A model generated the notes under the pieces. That model saw nothing but the letters and a program-made list of their open reading frames with translations. It was not told the DNA's origin and did no database searches. 50,271 bases of DNA from an uncultured Gardnerella sp. (GTDB taxonomy: Bacteria; Actinomycetota; Actinomycetes; Actinomycetales; Bifidobacteriaceae). The stretch covers positions 1-50,271 of the forward strand of contig CAMYPN010000002.1 in NCBI GenBank assembly GCA_947292085.1, in the 5' to 3' direction. Position 1 is the first letter of the stretch. Each line of letters starts with the position of its first letter. Positions 18,570-27,455 of this stretch are shown here, piece by piece. Made by a program: the position numbers and the translations under genes.

Positions 18570-19172
18570 ATGGCTACATCTGCTTCGGATAAGGAGTATA
18601 GTCCAGAAGCGCGTAATAACGTTTTTACTGTGCCTAATTTAATAAGTTTTTTGCGTATTTGTTCAATACCATACGTTGCTTGGCTTATTGCGCATCATGA
18701 CATGTTATTGGCGTTGATTATTCTTGCTGTTTCTGCTTTTTCTGATTGCGTAGACGGTTATATAGCTAGGACTTTTAATCAGGTAAGTAAGCTTGGTCAG
18801 ATTCTTGATCCTATTGCTGATCGTTTGCTTATTGTTTTTAGTACTCTTGCTCTTGCTTACGCTAATGTCATTCCTTGGGCAGCTTTGGGATTGATTATAT
18901 TGCGAGATGCTACTATGGCTGTAGTGATTTTGCTATTAGCTCAATACGGTTATGGACCGTTACCTGTTAACTTTATGGGTAAAACTGGCACTGCGTTAAT
19001 TATGCTCACTATTGTGTCTCTGATGGTCGTTTATGCTTCTCCTGCTTCCGTGATTGTTTCTCTCCTTTACGCTGCAGCTCTTTCTTGCGGAATTTGGGGT
19101 ATTGTCTTGTATTGGTGTGCGGGAATCATGTATGTTCGTCAAGCATATTGTTTACTTTTCAAAAAGCGCTAA
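18570..19172 (+). CDS. pgsA: CDP-alcohol phosphatidyltransferase (PgsA-like)
   Basis: The enzyme transfers a phosphatidyl group from CDP-diacylglycerol to an alcohol, most likely glycerol 3-phosphate. The 200-residue membrane protein has the complete catalytic motif D-x2-DG-x2-AR-x8-G-x3-D-x3-D beginning at DCVDGYIAR and ending LDPIADR. Several membrane spans follow. The ATG at 18570 has GGAGGA six bases upstream and is chosen over an ATG at 18528. It opens a block whose order matches mycobacterial Rv1822 (pgsA2) onward. Confidence 0.88.
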   Translation: MATSASDKEYSPEARNNVFTVPNLISFLRICSIPYVAWLIAHHDMLLALIILAVSAFSDCVDGYIARTFNQVSKLGQILDPIADRLLIVFSTLALAYANVIPWAALGLIILRDATMAVVILLLAQYGYGPLPVNFMGKTGTALIMLTIVSLMVVYASPASVIVSLLYAAALSCGIWGIVLYWCAGIMYVRQAYCLLFKKR

Positions 19173-19217
19173 GCGCTGATTGCAAAGTATTAATTTAGTT
19201 ATGCGAGGTGTGGCAGT

Positions 19218-20267
19218 TTGGGATATCGTGATGATGCTGAAAACTCTGTAGAGCATGCTCAAGATTTGAGCGTGCAGAGTGAGTTTTTGCCTGAAGTGTT
19301 AGCTCCGATTCCCGTGTCGTTTCCTGCTCAAGACGGTTCTTCTCTTGCGCGTAGGCGTGCAGTTTTTTCTACTTCAATTTTTAATATCGATACTCATCAC
19401 GCAACTCGGAATGTGAACCGTTTTGCTAGTCAGCATGATCGTAGGCGTTATGTTGATGACTATTCGTTGAAGCTTATTGACGATTTGATTAATCGACCTG
19501 TAGATCCGCTTTTTATGGATTCTAGGTTGGGTAGGCAAGAAGTTGGTGTAGTAAGCCGCTGGATTACTAGAATTGTAGTATTTATTATTTGTATTGCTAT
19601 AGGAACAGTTGGTAGTCAGTTTGTTCGTAGACTTCATACTGATCCTCGTAAAGCGATTCGTAATTCTCTTGCTAACGAGTTAGTTGAGCATACTAATCGT
19701 TTTGATAGTTTAGTTCAGGAAGTTTCATCGCTAAAGAATAGTGTTAATAAAGAATCTCAGCGTATGATTACGCCTGAAGAAGATAAACTTGTTCAATCAG
19801 ACGATATTACTAATGGTACGCGAGCTGTTTCTGGCTCAGGAGTTGTGATTACTGTAGCAAATCCGATGGTTGCTACTTCTGATGCTGTTGGTTCGACATT
19901 GCCTCGTGAGGCTAAGGGCGCTAAAGTTCGAGTTATTACCGATCGAGATATACAAATTTTTGTATCAATATTGTGGAATGCTGGTGCCGAAGCTATATCT
20001 GTTAATGGTCATCGTTTGGGTGCTCAAACTTCAATTCGTACTGCCGGTCAAACTGTATTAGTTGGTGTAAATCAAACTCAAAGTCCTTATGTTATTGAGG
20101 CGATTGGTAATCGTGACAATATTATTAGGAAACTTGATGAGGCTAAACTTTCGCCATGGTATGCGTCTTTGACTAATGCTGGTATGAATCCGCAAATTAC
20201 GACTTCGGATATGATTAAATTATCTGCCGCTGGAACTGGCGATTTGAAATTTGCAAAGGAAAAATGA
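19218..20267 (+). CDS. DUF881 family membrane-anchored protein (first copy)
   Basis: The 349-residue protein has a cytosolic N-terminus of about 115 residues, one membrane span (VVFIICIAIGTVGSQF) and an outer region with a coiled-coil segment followed by the DUF881 fold. Recognisable pieces are SGVVITVANP, the segment AGAEAISVNGHRLGAQT, and ITTSDMIKL. Its function is unknown. Start is TTG at 19218 behind GAGGTG seven bases upstream; no ATG or GTG gives a comparable frame. It is the counterpart of Rv1823. Confidence 0.85.
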   Translation: MGYRDDAENSVEHAQDLSVQSEFLPEVLAPIPVSFPAQDGSSLARRRAVFSTSIFNIDTHHATRNVNRFASQHDRRRYVDDYSLKLIDDLINRPVDPLFMDSRLGRQEVGVVSRWITRIVVFIICIAIGTVGSQFVRRLHTDPRKAIRNSLANELVEHTNRFDSLVQEVSSLKNSVNKESQRMITPEEDKLVQSDDITNGTRAVSGSGVVITVANPMVATSDAVGSTLPREAKGAKVRVITDRDIQIFVSILWNAGAEAISVNGHRLGAQTSIRTAGQTVLVGVNQTQSPYVIEAIGNRDNIIRKLDEAKLSPWYASLTNAGMNPQITTSDMIKLSAAGTGDLKFAKEK

Positions 20268-20305
20268 TTATGGGAAAAGAGAACAAGGAAGGCAGAAGGT
20301 AGATT

Positions 20306-20638
20306 ATGGCAGCAATTCTTGGTTTGATTATAGGAGCACTGATTGGTATTGTTGTCCATCCTGATATACCAATTGTTATTCAACCATATTTGCCAATTAT
20401 GGTTGTTGCTGCGTTAGATGCTTTGCTTGGCGCTGCAAGAGCTTACTGTGAGCGTAATTTCTCTGATAAAGTTTTTGTTATTTCATTCTTCTCTAATGTT
20501 ATTGCTGCTACTTTGCTTGTTCTGCTTGGTAATCAGCTTGGTGTTGGAGCTCAACTTCAGACTGCGGTTATTGTTGTTTTAGGTATTCGTATCTTCTCTA
20601 ACGTTTCTGCAATTAGACGTTTTATTTTCAGGAGTTAA
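20306..20638 (+). CDS. Small basic protein, DUF1290 family
   Basis: The 110-residue protein has three hydrophobic stretches and the family pattern AILGLIIGALIG near the start, MVVAALDALLGAARAY in the middle and GIRIFSNVSAIRR at the end. Function is unknown. The family nearly always lies between two DUF881 genes, as here, matching Rv1824. The ribosome binding site AGAAGG lies upstream, inside an 11-codon reading frame that follows the first DUF881 gene. Confidence 0.88.
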   Translation: MAAILGLIIGALIGIVVHPDIPIVIQPYLPIMVVAALDALLGAARAYCERNFSDKVFVISFFSNVIAATLLVLLGNQLGVGAQLQTAVIVVLGIRIFSNVSAIRRFIFRS

Positions 20639-20639
20639 G

Positions 20640-21473
20640 ATGGCACCTCTTTTCTCTACGCCTAATAAAGATGATATAGTTCGTAAGCTTCACCGTCAGC
20701 ATGCGAAAGATAAGGAAAGTGATTTAACTCAAACTGGGTCATTTCCTGTTGTTCGTCGTAAACTTAAGCCTTCTTTAAGTGAGCACACCACTCGTACTCG
20801 CATTATTACTGGATTGCTTATGATGTTTTTGTGCGCTTTGCTTGGTTTTGCGTACATGATTCAGATTAATAACAGTACAACTTCTCTTTATGAAACTATG
20901 AATGAGGAGGAGCTTACTAGACTTATTACTGAAACTAATTCGCAAATTCAAAATTTAGAGCAACGAAAAAGTGAGTTGAGCGGTCAGCTTAATTCTTTAC
21001 AAGCTTCAGTTGATAAGCAGAAAGAAGCTCGTCGCATTGCGCGTCAAAATGCTGAGACTAACGGAATTATTTCTGGCCGTCTTCCTGCTGTTGGTAAAGG
21101 CGTAGTTATTAATATTACTGATGGTGATAAAGATAGGGTTGATTCTGCCACAATGTTTCAGCTTATTGAGGAGCTGCGTAACGCTGGGGTAGAGGTTATG
21201 TCTATTAATGACATACGCATTGTAACATCAACATATATTTCAGATACTAAACATGGATTGCTTTGTGATGGTGTTTCTATTGAGCCTCCGTATGTTGTAA
21301 AAGCTATCGGAGACCCTCAGAATTTGCAAAATGCTGTCAATATTGCTGGTGGTGTTGGCTCTAGGCTAAAAGTTAAATTCGGCGCGTCAGTTTACGTGTC
21401 AACGCCTGAGGAAGTAGAAATTACTACGACACGCGAACCAAAACAGTATCAATATGCAAAACCGGTCGAGTAA
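20640..21473 (+). CDS. DUF881 family membrane-anchored protein (second copy)
   Basis: This 277-residue paralog has a cytosolic N-terminus of about 55 residues, one membrane span (IITGLLMMFLCALLGFAYMI), a coiled coil (about 85-130), then the DUF881 domain with GKGVVINITDGD, AGVEVMSINDIRI and PYVVKAIGDP. It starts one base after the DUF1290 gene with AGGAG in the end of that gene, so translation is coupled. It matches Rv1825. Function unknown. Confidence 0.87.
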   Translation: MAPLFSTPNKDDIVRKLHRQHAKDKESDLTQTGSFPVVRRKLKPSLSEHTTRTRIITGLLMMFLCALLGFAYMIQINNSTTSLYETMNEEELTRLITETNSQIQNLEQRKSELSGQLNSLQASVDKQKEARRIARQNAETNGIISGRLPAVGKGVVINITDGDKDRVDSATMFQLIEELRNAGVEVMSINDIRIVTSTYISDTKHGLLCDGVSIEPPYVVKAIGDPQNLQNAVNIAGGVGSRLKVKFGASVYVSTPEEVEITTTREPKQYQYAKPVE

Positions 21474-21478
21474 CAAGG

Positions 21479-21484
21479 TAGAAT
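21479..21484 (+). promoter_or_regulatory. -10 element of a leaderless start for the FHA gene
   Basis: TAGAAT is followed by seven bases (AGCAATT) and ATG at 21492, with no Shine-Dalgarno sequence, so the FHA gene may have its own leaderless transcript inside the operon. Confidence 0.55.
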
Positions 21485-21491
21485 AGCAATT

Positions 21492-21941
21492 ATGACTGAA
21501 CCGATTCCTACCGCTGGCGAAACCACTATTATTGGTATGCCAGCCATACGTATTCCTATTACTTCTACTTCAGATCGTCCTTTAAGGCAGGATGATCTTG
21601 ATACTATTTCTAAGCTTTCGCCTGGTACTGCACTGTTGATTTCTACTAGGGGAGCTGTGTCTGGTTCTCGTTATTTGCTTGATGAGAATGTTGTTTCAGT
21701 TGGTAGAGATCCTCATGCTGATATTTTATTAGATGATTCTACTGTTTCTCGTTCGCATGCTGTTTTTCGCCGTTACGGTGATACTTTCACAATTACTGAC
21801 GCAGGTAGTTTGAATGGTACTTACGTTAATAGGAAGCGTGTCGATGAGGCTGTGTTGCATAATGGCGATGAGATCATGATTGGTAAATTCCGCTTGGTAT
21901 TTTTCTCTTATGATGCGTTGCCTAATAATTATTCTGAATGA
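21492..21941 (+). CDS. FHA domain protein, GarA/OdhI type
   Basis: The 149-residue protein has a flexible N-terminus followed by one forkhead-associated domain that binds phosphothreonine. Domain hallmarks are SVGRDPHADI (Gly71-Arg72), SRSH (86-89) and SLNGTYVN with Asn108. The N-terminus contains ETT at 10-12, matching the motif of GarA and OdhI whose second or first Thr is phosphorylated by PknB or PknG and then folds back onto the FHA domain. Gene order (DUF881 before, MerR after) equals Rv1825-Rv1828 except that gcvH is absent. Known GarA targets are 2-oxoglutarate dehydrogenase and glutamate enzymes; the target here is unknown. Confidence 0.88.
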   Translation: MTEPIPTAGETTIIGMPAIRIPITSTSDRPLRQDDLDTISKLSPGTALLISTRGAVSGSRYLLDENVVSVGRDPHADILLDDSTVSRSHAVFRRYGDTFTITDAGSLNGTYVNRKRVDEAVLHNGDEIMIGKFRLVFFSYDALPNNYSE

Positions 21942-22145
21942 TTTAGTAGAATGATTCGGTAATTTTATAGAACACAATTTTTGCGAGTTTCGTGTATGTT
22001 CGATTAACTTATGTAGGGTGTTTGTTTATTCACTTTACATGAGTGCTAGAGGATTGTGTGAGCTGCGTAATTTTTAATATAAGAGTTGCGTTGCTCACAC
22101 TGCTTCTCGGTTTTTTATATTTTTTTTTATATTTCAAGGTTGGAT

Positions 22146-22670
22146 ATGAGAGCAAACGTGGAAGGTCCTGAGAGCCAGTTTTTTGAGACTCCAGTGCAGG
22201 GGGAGTTGTTTGCGTTTGCTCCTGAGAGTGAGAATATACGCGGTTATCGTGGTAGTGTTGCTATGAAAATTGCGGGTATAACTTACCGTCAGCTTGATTA
22301 TTGGGCTCGTAAACGTATTATTGAACCTTCTGTTAATCCTTCTCATGGTTCTGGATCTAGGCGTTTGTATTCTACTAAAGATATAGCAATTATGGCTGTT
22401 GCTAAACGTTTGCTTGATGCTGGAATGAATTTGCAGAATGTTACTACTGCTATCATGTTTTTAGATCGTCATTCTTTTGCTCGACTTAGTGATATGACTA
22501 TATTGTGTAATGGCTGCTGTGTTAAAGAGTGTGATGCAAATCAGCGAAATATGCAGCAGATGCTTGCTGATGGTGATGCTGTTGTTGTTTTGTCTCTTTC
22601 TAATATTATGAGCAAAGTAGAGTCTTCTCTTGAATCTGAAGAGTTTTCTACGTGTATTGAAGATGATTAG
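22146..22670 (+). CDS. MerR-family regulator, FtsR/Rv1828-like
   Basis: The 174-residue protein has an N-terminal winged helix: GYRGSVAMKIAGITYRQLDYW, then a wing GSGSRRLYS. The sequence AGITYRQLDYWAR and the segment RLLDAGMNLQNV match Rv1828 and the corynebacterial FtsR, which activates ftsZ. The C-terminal part has three cysteines (NGCCVKEC), not known from the family. The start is placed at 22146 where homology-like sequence begins; the frame runs back to 22086 without support. A second MerR and the DUF151 nuclease found next in mycobacteria are absent. Confidence 0.85.
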   Translation: MRANVEGPESQFFETPVQGELFAFAPESENIRGYRGSVAMKIAGITYRQLDYWARKRIIEPSVNPSHGSGSRRLYSTKDIAIMAVAKRLLDAGMNLQNVTTAIMFLDRHSFARLSDMTILCNGCCVKECDANQRNMQQMLADGDAVVVLSLSNIMSKVESSLESEEFSTCIEDD

Positions 22671-22721
22671 AATATTTTTTAGTACAAGAATATAGTACAG
22701 GTAAAGTTTAGGGATCTAATT

Positions 22722-23168
22722 ATGTTTAACATGTTTAGCGATGATGCTCTTAGTAATATTCTTGCTTGTGCAATAATTGTTTTGTGGGTTTCGGTTTTGA
22801 TTATTTTCTTAATTAGCTTTTTTATGTTCCTTATACCAATTTCTAAATATAGGGAAAAGTTAAGTAGAGATAGGAAATATATTAAGAGTATTGGTGGGGA
22901 TGTTTCCTCGTATAAGCCTTCTTACCGGCCGCCGTTAGTTTCTTGGAATTGTATTGCTTTATATTGCAGTGCGTGGCCGCTTATGATTTTGTCGTATATT
23001 CTCGTGTGTGTTTGCGATTTTTATAATCTTATTTCTGATGAAACTTTTGAGCAGCTGCATGCTTTTGTTGTTCCTGTAGAATTTACTAGCGTTGGTTTTG
23101 CTTTTGTGATTTTAATTTGCATGATTGTTTACTCTTTTTATTCTGTTTCTGTAACAGATAAGAAGTAG
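22722..23168 (+). CDS. Small membrane protein of unknown function
   Basis: I do not recognise this 148-residue protein. It has three clear hydrophobic segments (about 14-40, 73-95 and 115-142), a basic loop KYREKLSRDRKYIKS after the first, and a short charged C-terminus. Start ATG has GGGAT eight or so bases upstream. It is the last plus-strand gene of the pgsA-MerR block and faces the HAD gene tail to tail. It replaces genes present at this place in mycobacteria, so it looks lineage-specific. Confidence 0.65.
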   Translation: MFNMFSDDALSNILACAIIVLWVSVLIIFLISFFMFLIPISKYREKLSRDRKYIKSIGGDVSSYKPSYRPPLVSWNCIALYCSAWPLMILSYILVCVCDFYNLISDETFEQLHAFVVPVEFTSVGFAFVILICMIVYSFYSVSVTDKK

Positions 23169-23270
23169 ATCTATAAGAATCAAATGTATAAATAGTGGAT
23201 TGTTGATATTTGCAGAGTTACTTTTATGTAGTTACTTTTATAAAAAATATCTAATTTGACATAACGTACA

Positions 23271-24014
23271 TTATCGGATTTTGAAATACTCGTTAACTGC
23301 GCTACAAAGTTCACTTACAGTATCAATAATCCTGTATGATCCGTGAGAAGCCAATTCACCCGGCTCAGCGTAACCCCAAGCGCAACCTAAGCAATCAAGT
23401 CCACAATCTTTTGCGCCGTCAGCATCAGTCCAACGATCACCAATCATAAGTGCCAAATCTCCACAAGACGGATCGTAATGAATGTTGTCAAAAACGTAAC
23501 GAATAACTTGAGGCTTCGTAATTCTAGACATATCGCGACTTGCGCCGTAAATGCCGTCAATAAGCGTTGTTAATCCAAAATAATCACAAATAGGCTTAAT
23601 CTGATACTCAGGCTTACAAGAAGCAGTAACCATATAAAAACCTGATTCTCGCAAAGCTACAAGCTGCTCAGGAATGCCATCATACACTCTATTAAGCAAG
23701 CATCCAGGAATTTTATGACCAGGATTTTTGGGATCGTCAAAAGTTGCTACTTCTGAATAATACTTGCGATATAAAGCAACGCCTTTTTTCTGCAGGCTTT
23801 CAGGCATATGATTACGCTGGAAAGATTCTAGAATTGACGGCCCGATAAAGCGTTGCATTTCGGCATCATCAGGAATTGGCTGGCCTAATTCTCTCATTGC
23901 GAGTTTTGCACAAGCAATAATACCAGCATCAGATTGTGTTAATGTGCCATCAAGATCCAGCAGCAGAATCTTGCGTTTGTTCTCGCTGGAAATCTTTGAG
24001 TAGCAATCACTCAT
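23271..24014 (-). CDS. HAD-superfamily hydrolase, phosphoglycolate phosphatase-like
   Basis: The 247-residue protein has HAD motif I LDLDGTLTQSD near the N-terminus, a helical cap, motif II around VTASC, a lysine region KPEYQIK or TKPQVI, and motif IV IGDRWTDADGAKDCG. Such enzymes remove phosphate from small metabolites; the substrate cannot be told. The ATG at 24014 overlaps the end of rbpA by eight bases, indicating translational coupling; an upstream in-frame ATG at 24035 lies deeper inside rbpA. Confidence 0.85.
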   Translation of the reverse strand: MSDCYSKISSENKRKILLLDLDGTLTQSDAGIIACAKLAMRELGQPIPDDAEMQRFIGPSILESFQRNHMPESLQKKGVALYRKYYSEVATFDDPKNPGHKIPGCLLNRVYDGIPEQLVALRESGFYMVTASCKPEYQIKPICDYFGLTTLIDGIYGASRDMSRITKPQVIRYVFDNIHYDPSCGDLALMIGDRWTDADGAKDCGLDCLGCAWGYAEPGELASHGSYRIIDTVSELCSAVNEYFKIR

Positions 24015-24354
24015 AATCAGGAATCCAACCTTCATGATGCATTTTCAGACGCTTCTCAAGCAAAGTTTTAAGCTCTTCTTCGCTGCGTCGTTCCAAAAGC
24101 ATATCCCAGTGAGTACGAGTTGGCTTGTTAAAATCGTCTTCAGGGCGATCGTCTTCACCTTCACGATGAGCTATAGCTCCGCAGCGGCATTCCCATTCTT
24201 CTGGAATTTCAGCTCCCTGAGCAAAAGGAAGAATAGTACGATGACCTTTAGGACACACATATGCTATATCATTACGCTCAGCAAAATCTACATTGTCATC
24301 AGATTCAAGCGACTTTGCGCCAATACTCATTCCGCGCAAACTACGTTCTGCCAT
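24007..24354 (-). CDS. rbpA: RNA polymerase-binding protein RbpA
   Basis: RbpA is an actinobacterial factor that binds the principal sigma factor and stabilises open promoter complexes. The 115-residue protein begins MAERSLRGMSIGAKSLE as in the family. Cys34, His38, Cys56 and Cys58 reproduce the zinc ligands described in the Streptomyces protein. The basic linker and C-terminal sigma-interaction domain (THWDMLLERRSEEEL) are present. A good AAGGAG site precedes the ATG. A HAD phosphatase gene overlaps its end. Confidence 0.95.
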   Translation of the reverse strand: MAERSLRGMSIGAKSLESDDNVDFAERNDIAYVCPKGHRTILPFAQGAEIPEEWECRCGAIAHREGEDDRPEDDFNKPTRTHWDMLLERRSEEELKTLLEKRLKMHHEGWIPDYE

Positions 24355-24449
24355 AGTAACTCCTTAAAAAATCTACTTACAAAAATATCTAATAATACGG
24401 ACTATATTCAGGAATTTAAAATTTTGCGTTTTCGTATAATTTCGCATAA

Positions 24450-27065
24450 TCATACGTCTGAATATGCTACTACTCCCCTTTTCATTAATTTTGCAGCTTC
24501 ACTAGCACAATCGGCAAGATATGGATCTACGCCGTCGATAGCTTTAAGATACTCTCCTGCAACAGAAAGCTGTGTAAGTATATCTACTAGTCGCTTAGAC
24601 TGTCTAACAAAGTCGCCGCCGGTAATATCAGTATGATCGCGCAGAATTTCCGACAACTCAGCACCTTGAACCCAATCGTACATCATATCTACTGCACCAA
24701 ATTCAAGTGTTCTAAGTTCAGGCAAATGAGATTTATCGCACAAGGCTTGTGTTTGCATGAAAACATCCTTCATAGCGCACACTCTTTCAAACACTATTCC
24801 TTTTTGCCCTCCAGGATATCTTCGCGGTTCTCCATCGCTAAAACCACGAGACTCATATACAAGAGCCGAAAGGCATGCAGCAAGCTCTTGAGGGCGTAAA
24901 TTATTGAAAACTCCCCCACAAATACATTCGGCAAATACTATATCAAGCTCATTGTAAAGTCTTCTTAAAAGCTGACCTCGTTCAGTTAAAAGCTGCATTG
25001 CACTATGATCATCGCTTTGCGTAATATAATTTAGTTCTCGAAGAACGTTACAAATACGGTCAAACTCTCTAACTACTGATCCAGTACGAGCTTCGTAACG
25101 TTCACTTACTTGACTAAGCTCTTTATTTTCGCGAATCCAATGATATCCCCAGCGAAGATGATCAACAATATCAGTACAACTTGCGCAAGGATGATTCCTT
25201 TCTTCTTTGCGAAGCTTATCTATCTTATCGTCTAAAGCTTTAAACGCAGCACTTCTTTCAGATTCAGTGCGAAATATAGTGTGTTTCAACTTACGGCGTT
25301 GATCATGCTGAGCATCTTTTAGCTGCATACGCAATTTCAAAAATTCAGAAAAATCGCCTTTATCACATTTGAACGCATCCTCGTAACCTTTAAGAGCGTC
25401 CTGAAGCTCTTTCATACGATTTTGAAGTCGTTGAGCAGATTCATTTGCTTCCCACTGAGCAAAAGACTTATCAAGCGTTTCTCTCGCAGTTACAGTGTCA
25501 CTAGTGTGCAAAAGATTCACAGCCATATTAAACGTAGGAGCGAAACTTGAGTGAAGAGGATAAACGCGTTTACTGGAAAGCGCTGCAGCTTGTTGAGGCA
25601 CAAAATCAGCATTATCTACAAGAACAGCATGACCAATATCGTCAATACCTCTTCTACCAGCACGACCAGTAAGCTGAGTGAATTCTCCAGGAGTAAGAGG
25701 AACATGACCAGTTCCATCGAATTTAACAAGTTTTTCAACAACCACACTTCTAGCTGGCATGTTTAATCCGAGAGCGAGAGTTTCAGTAGCGAACACAACT
25801 TTTATAAGACCGCGCTCAAAAAGAGTTTCAACAATATGTCTGAATAGTGCAATCATTCCAGCATGGTGCGCTGCGAATCCCTGTTCTAAAGCGTAACGGA
25901 ATTGCTCAAATCGAAGAGCATGAAGATCTCCCTTGGAAAGCTGGTCTGACACCATAGAATCCACAATCTTGCGAATTTCATACATTTCATCGTCGCTTGT
26001 GAGAGTCAAACCAGCGTTTAAGCATTGCTGTACAGCTTGATCGCAGCCTGAGCGAGAAAAAATAAAATAAATTCCAGGAAGCATATTCAAATAATCAAGC
26101 TCATCTATAACAGCCCAACGTTTAGGAGTATGGCGTTTAGCGCTGGAACTATTATTAGATTCGTTACGGCCATTAGAATACTTAGAAAGTTTTCCCCTAC
26201 CGTGTTTGCTATTTCTAGAGAATTTAGCTCTCTTAGAGGCATAACGATCTAATTCCAAAAGACGTCTAGCAAGAGTAGGATTAACACGCTTATTAGCGCT
26301 TGTAACGCTTTTAGAATCGTAAAGATTTAAGAGTTCAGGTTCTGTTTGCCCATCTTTTTGTATTACAACGTGTCTTTCAAGAGGAACAGGACGATGCTCA
26401 TCAATAACAAGATGAGTATTTCCACGTACTGAAGTAAGCCAAGCGGAAAAATCTTCTACGTTAGAAACAGTAGCTGATAAGCCAATAATTTGCACATCTT
26501 TAGGAAGATGAATAATAACTTCCTCCCATACAGCACCACGGAACTTATCGGCTAAATAATGAACCTCATCAAGAATAACGAAACCAAGAGATTGCAGTGT
26601 AATAGACTTCTCGTAAAGCATGTTTCTAAGAACTTCTGTAGTCATAACTACAATATCTGCTTCGGAATTTACGGAAGTATCTCCTGTTAACAGACCTACT
26701 TTATCAACTCCATAAACTTCGCATAAATCATGGTATTTCTGATTACTAAGAGCTTTCATTGGTGTAGTGTAAAACGCTTTAACACCACGTTTTTGCGCTA
26801 AAAATACAGCAAAATCAGCAATAACTGTTTTTCCTGCTCCGGTAGGAGCTGCTACCAGAACATTATCGCCATTCTCTAAAGATTCATTTGCTTCCTTCTG
26901 AAAATCATCAAGCTCAAATGGCAAAGTGCGTTCAAACTTAGCTAAGTTTGTAAGCTCTCGTTTCTGTAATTTTTTGAAAGCTTGATATCTTTGATAAGGT
27001 GAAAGTGATTCGTCTTCTGTATCTATGTCTGATTGCTTAGCATTATGCGACGAGCGCGAAGACAT
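24450..27065 (-). CDS. helY: Ski2/Mtr4-like DEVH-box helicase, HelY type
   Basis: This superfamily II helicase has 871 residues. Walker A is APTGAGKT at 73-80, the DEVH box is in VILDEVHYLAD, motif III is GLSATV, and motif VI is QLTGRAGRRG. A low-complexity basic insert (about 285-315) interrupts the second RecA-like domain, and a C-terminal helical region with four conserved-looking cysteines follows. HelY is thought to act on RNA or RNA-DNA structures; its job is not settled. In mycobacteria helY follows pafB, pafC, tatA and tatC; here it follows a fused PafBC-like gene and a small membrane gene, a reduced version of that order. Start has AGGAGA. Confidence 0.92.
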   Translation of the reverse strand: MSSRSSHNAKQSDIDTEDESLSPYQRYQAFKKLQKRELTNLAKFERTLPFELDDFQKEANESLENGDNVLVAAPTGAGKTVIADFAVFLAQKRGVKAFYTTPMKALSNQKYHDLCEVYGVDKVGLLTGDTSVNSEADIVVMTTEVLRNMLYEKSITLQSLGFVILDEVHYLADKFRGAVWEEVIIHLPKDVQIIGLSATVSNVEDFSAWLTSVRGNTHLVIDEHRPVPLERHVVIQKDGQTEPELLNLYDSKSVTSANKRVNPTLARRLLELDRYASKRAKFSRNSKHGRGKLSKYSNGRNESNNSSSAKRHTPKRWAVIDELDYLNMLPGIYFIFSRSGCDQAVQQCLNAGLTLTSDDEMYEIRKIVDSMVSDQLSKGDLHALRFEQFRYALEQGFAAHHAGMIALFRHIVETLFERGLIKVVFATETLALGLNMPARSVVVEKLVKFDGTGHVPLTPGEFTQLTGRAGRRGIDDIGHAVLVDNADFVPQQAAALSSKRVYPLHSSFAPTFNMAVNLLHTSDTVTARETLDKSFAQWEANESAQRLQNRMKELQDALKGYEDAFKCDKGDFSEFLKLRMQLKDAQHDQRRKLKHTIFRTESERSAAFKALDDKIDKLRKEERNHPCASCTDIVDHLRWGYHWIRENKELSQVSERYEARTGSVVREFDRICNVLRELNYITQSDDHSAMQLLTERGQLLRRLYNELDIVFAECICGGVFNNLRPQELAACLSALVYESRGFSDGEPRRYPGGQKGIVFERVCAMKDVFMQTQALCDKSHLPELRTLEFGAVDMMYDWVQGAELSEILRDHTDITGGDFVRQSKRLVDILTQLSVAGEYLKAIDGVDPYLADCASEAAKLMKRGVVAYSDV

Positions 27066-27122
27066 AAAGTATCTCCTACTTGATCATATAAAACGTAAAT
27101 GTGAAGTATGCGTAATCTAGTA

Positions 27123-27455
27123 TTACAGGTCTTCTTCTCGTAAAGACTTTTTACTCCATCTTTCCCATACTGCTTTGTGCTTTTCTCGCTTAAGATTTTT
27201 CCTTGCGATAACAAATTTTAAAGTCTCTTCGTGAAGATCTGCAGCATCTTTCAAAGGCCTTGTAAAAAGTGGGTCGCGATTAATTTCAACACTATTTTCG
27301 CAAGTATTAAGATGCTCGAATTTAGAGGAGATCTTACTAGAAAGTGCGCTGCAATTTTTTACTATGCGAAGTAAGGAAACTACTACTAAAAATATTCCCA
27401 AAACAATCATGCATAGCATGAACAGTGTTATAAGTAACCAGACCCACCAAGGCAT
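27123..27455 (-). CDS. Small single-span membrane protein between WYL regulator and helY
   Basis: The 110-residue product begins with one hydrophobic segment (residues 2-31, MPWWVWLLITLFML onward), followed by a cytosolic helical tail rich in Lys and Arg. The ATG touches the stop codon of the WYL gene, and the GGAGG site lies inside that gene, so the two are coupled. It occupies the place of tatA-tatC in mycobacteria and its shape (N-terminal span plus amphipathic tail) recalls TatA, but it lacks the TatA FG motif. I do not assign a function. Confidence 0.7.
   Translation of the reverse strand: MPWWVWLLITLFMLCMIVLGIFLVVVSLLRIVKNCSALSSKISSKFEHLNTCENSVEINRDPLFTRPLKDAADLHEETLKFVIARKNLKREKHKAVWERWSKKSLREEDL

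Noticed and set aside
20270..20302. Eleven-codon reading frame between the first DUF881 gene and DUF1290
   Set aside because: Low-complexity MGKENKEGRR with no evidence of conservation; it mainly contains the ribosome binding site of the next gene.
24034..24636. Plus-strand frame of 200 codons across rbpA and the end of helY
   Set aside because: It overlaps two firmly identified minus-strand genes and has no ribosome binding site or domain.
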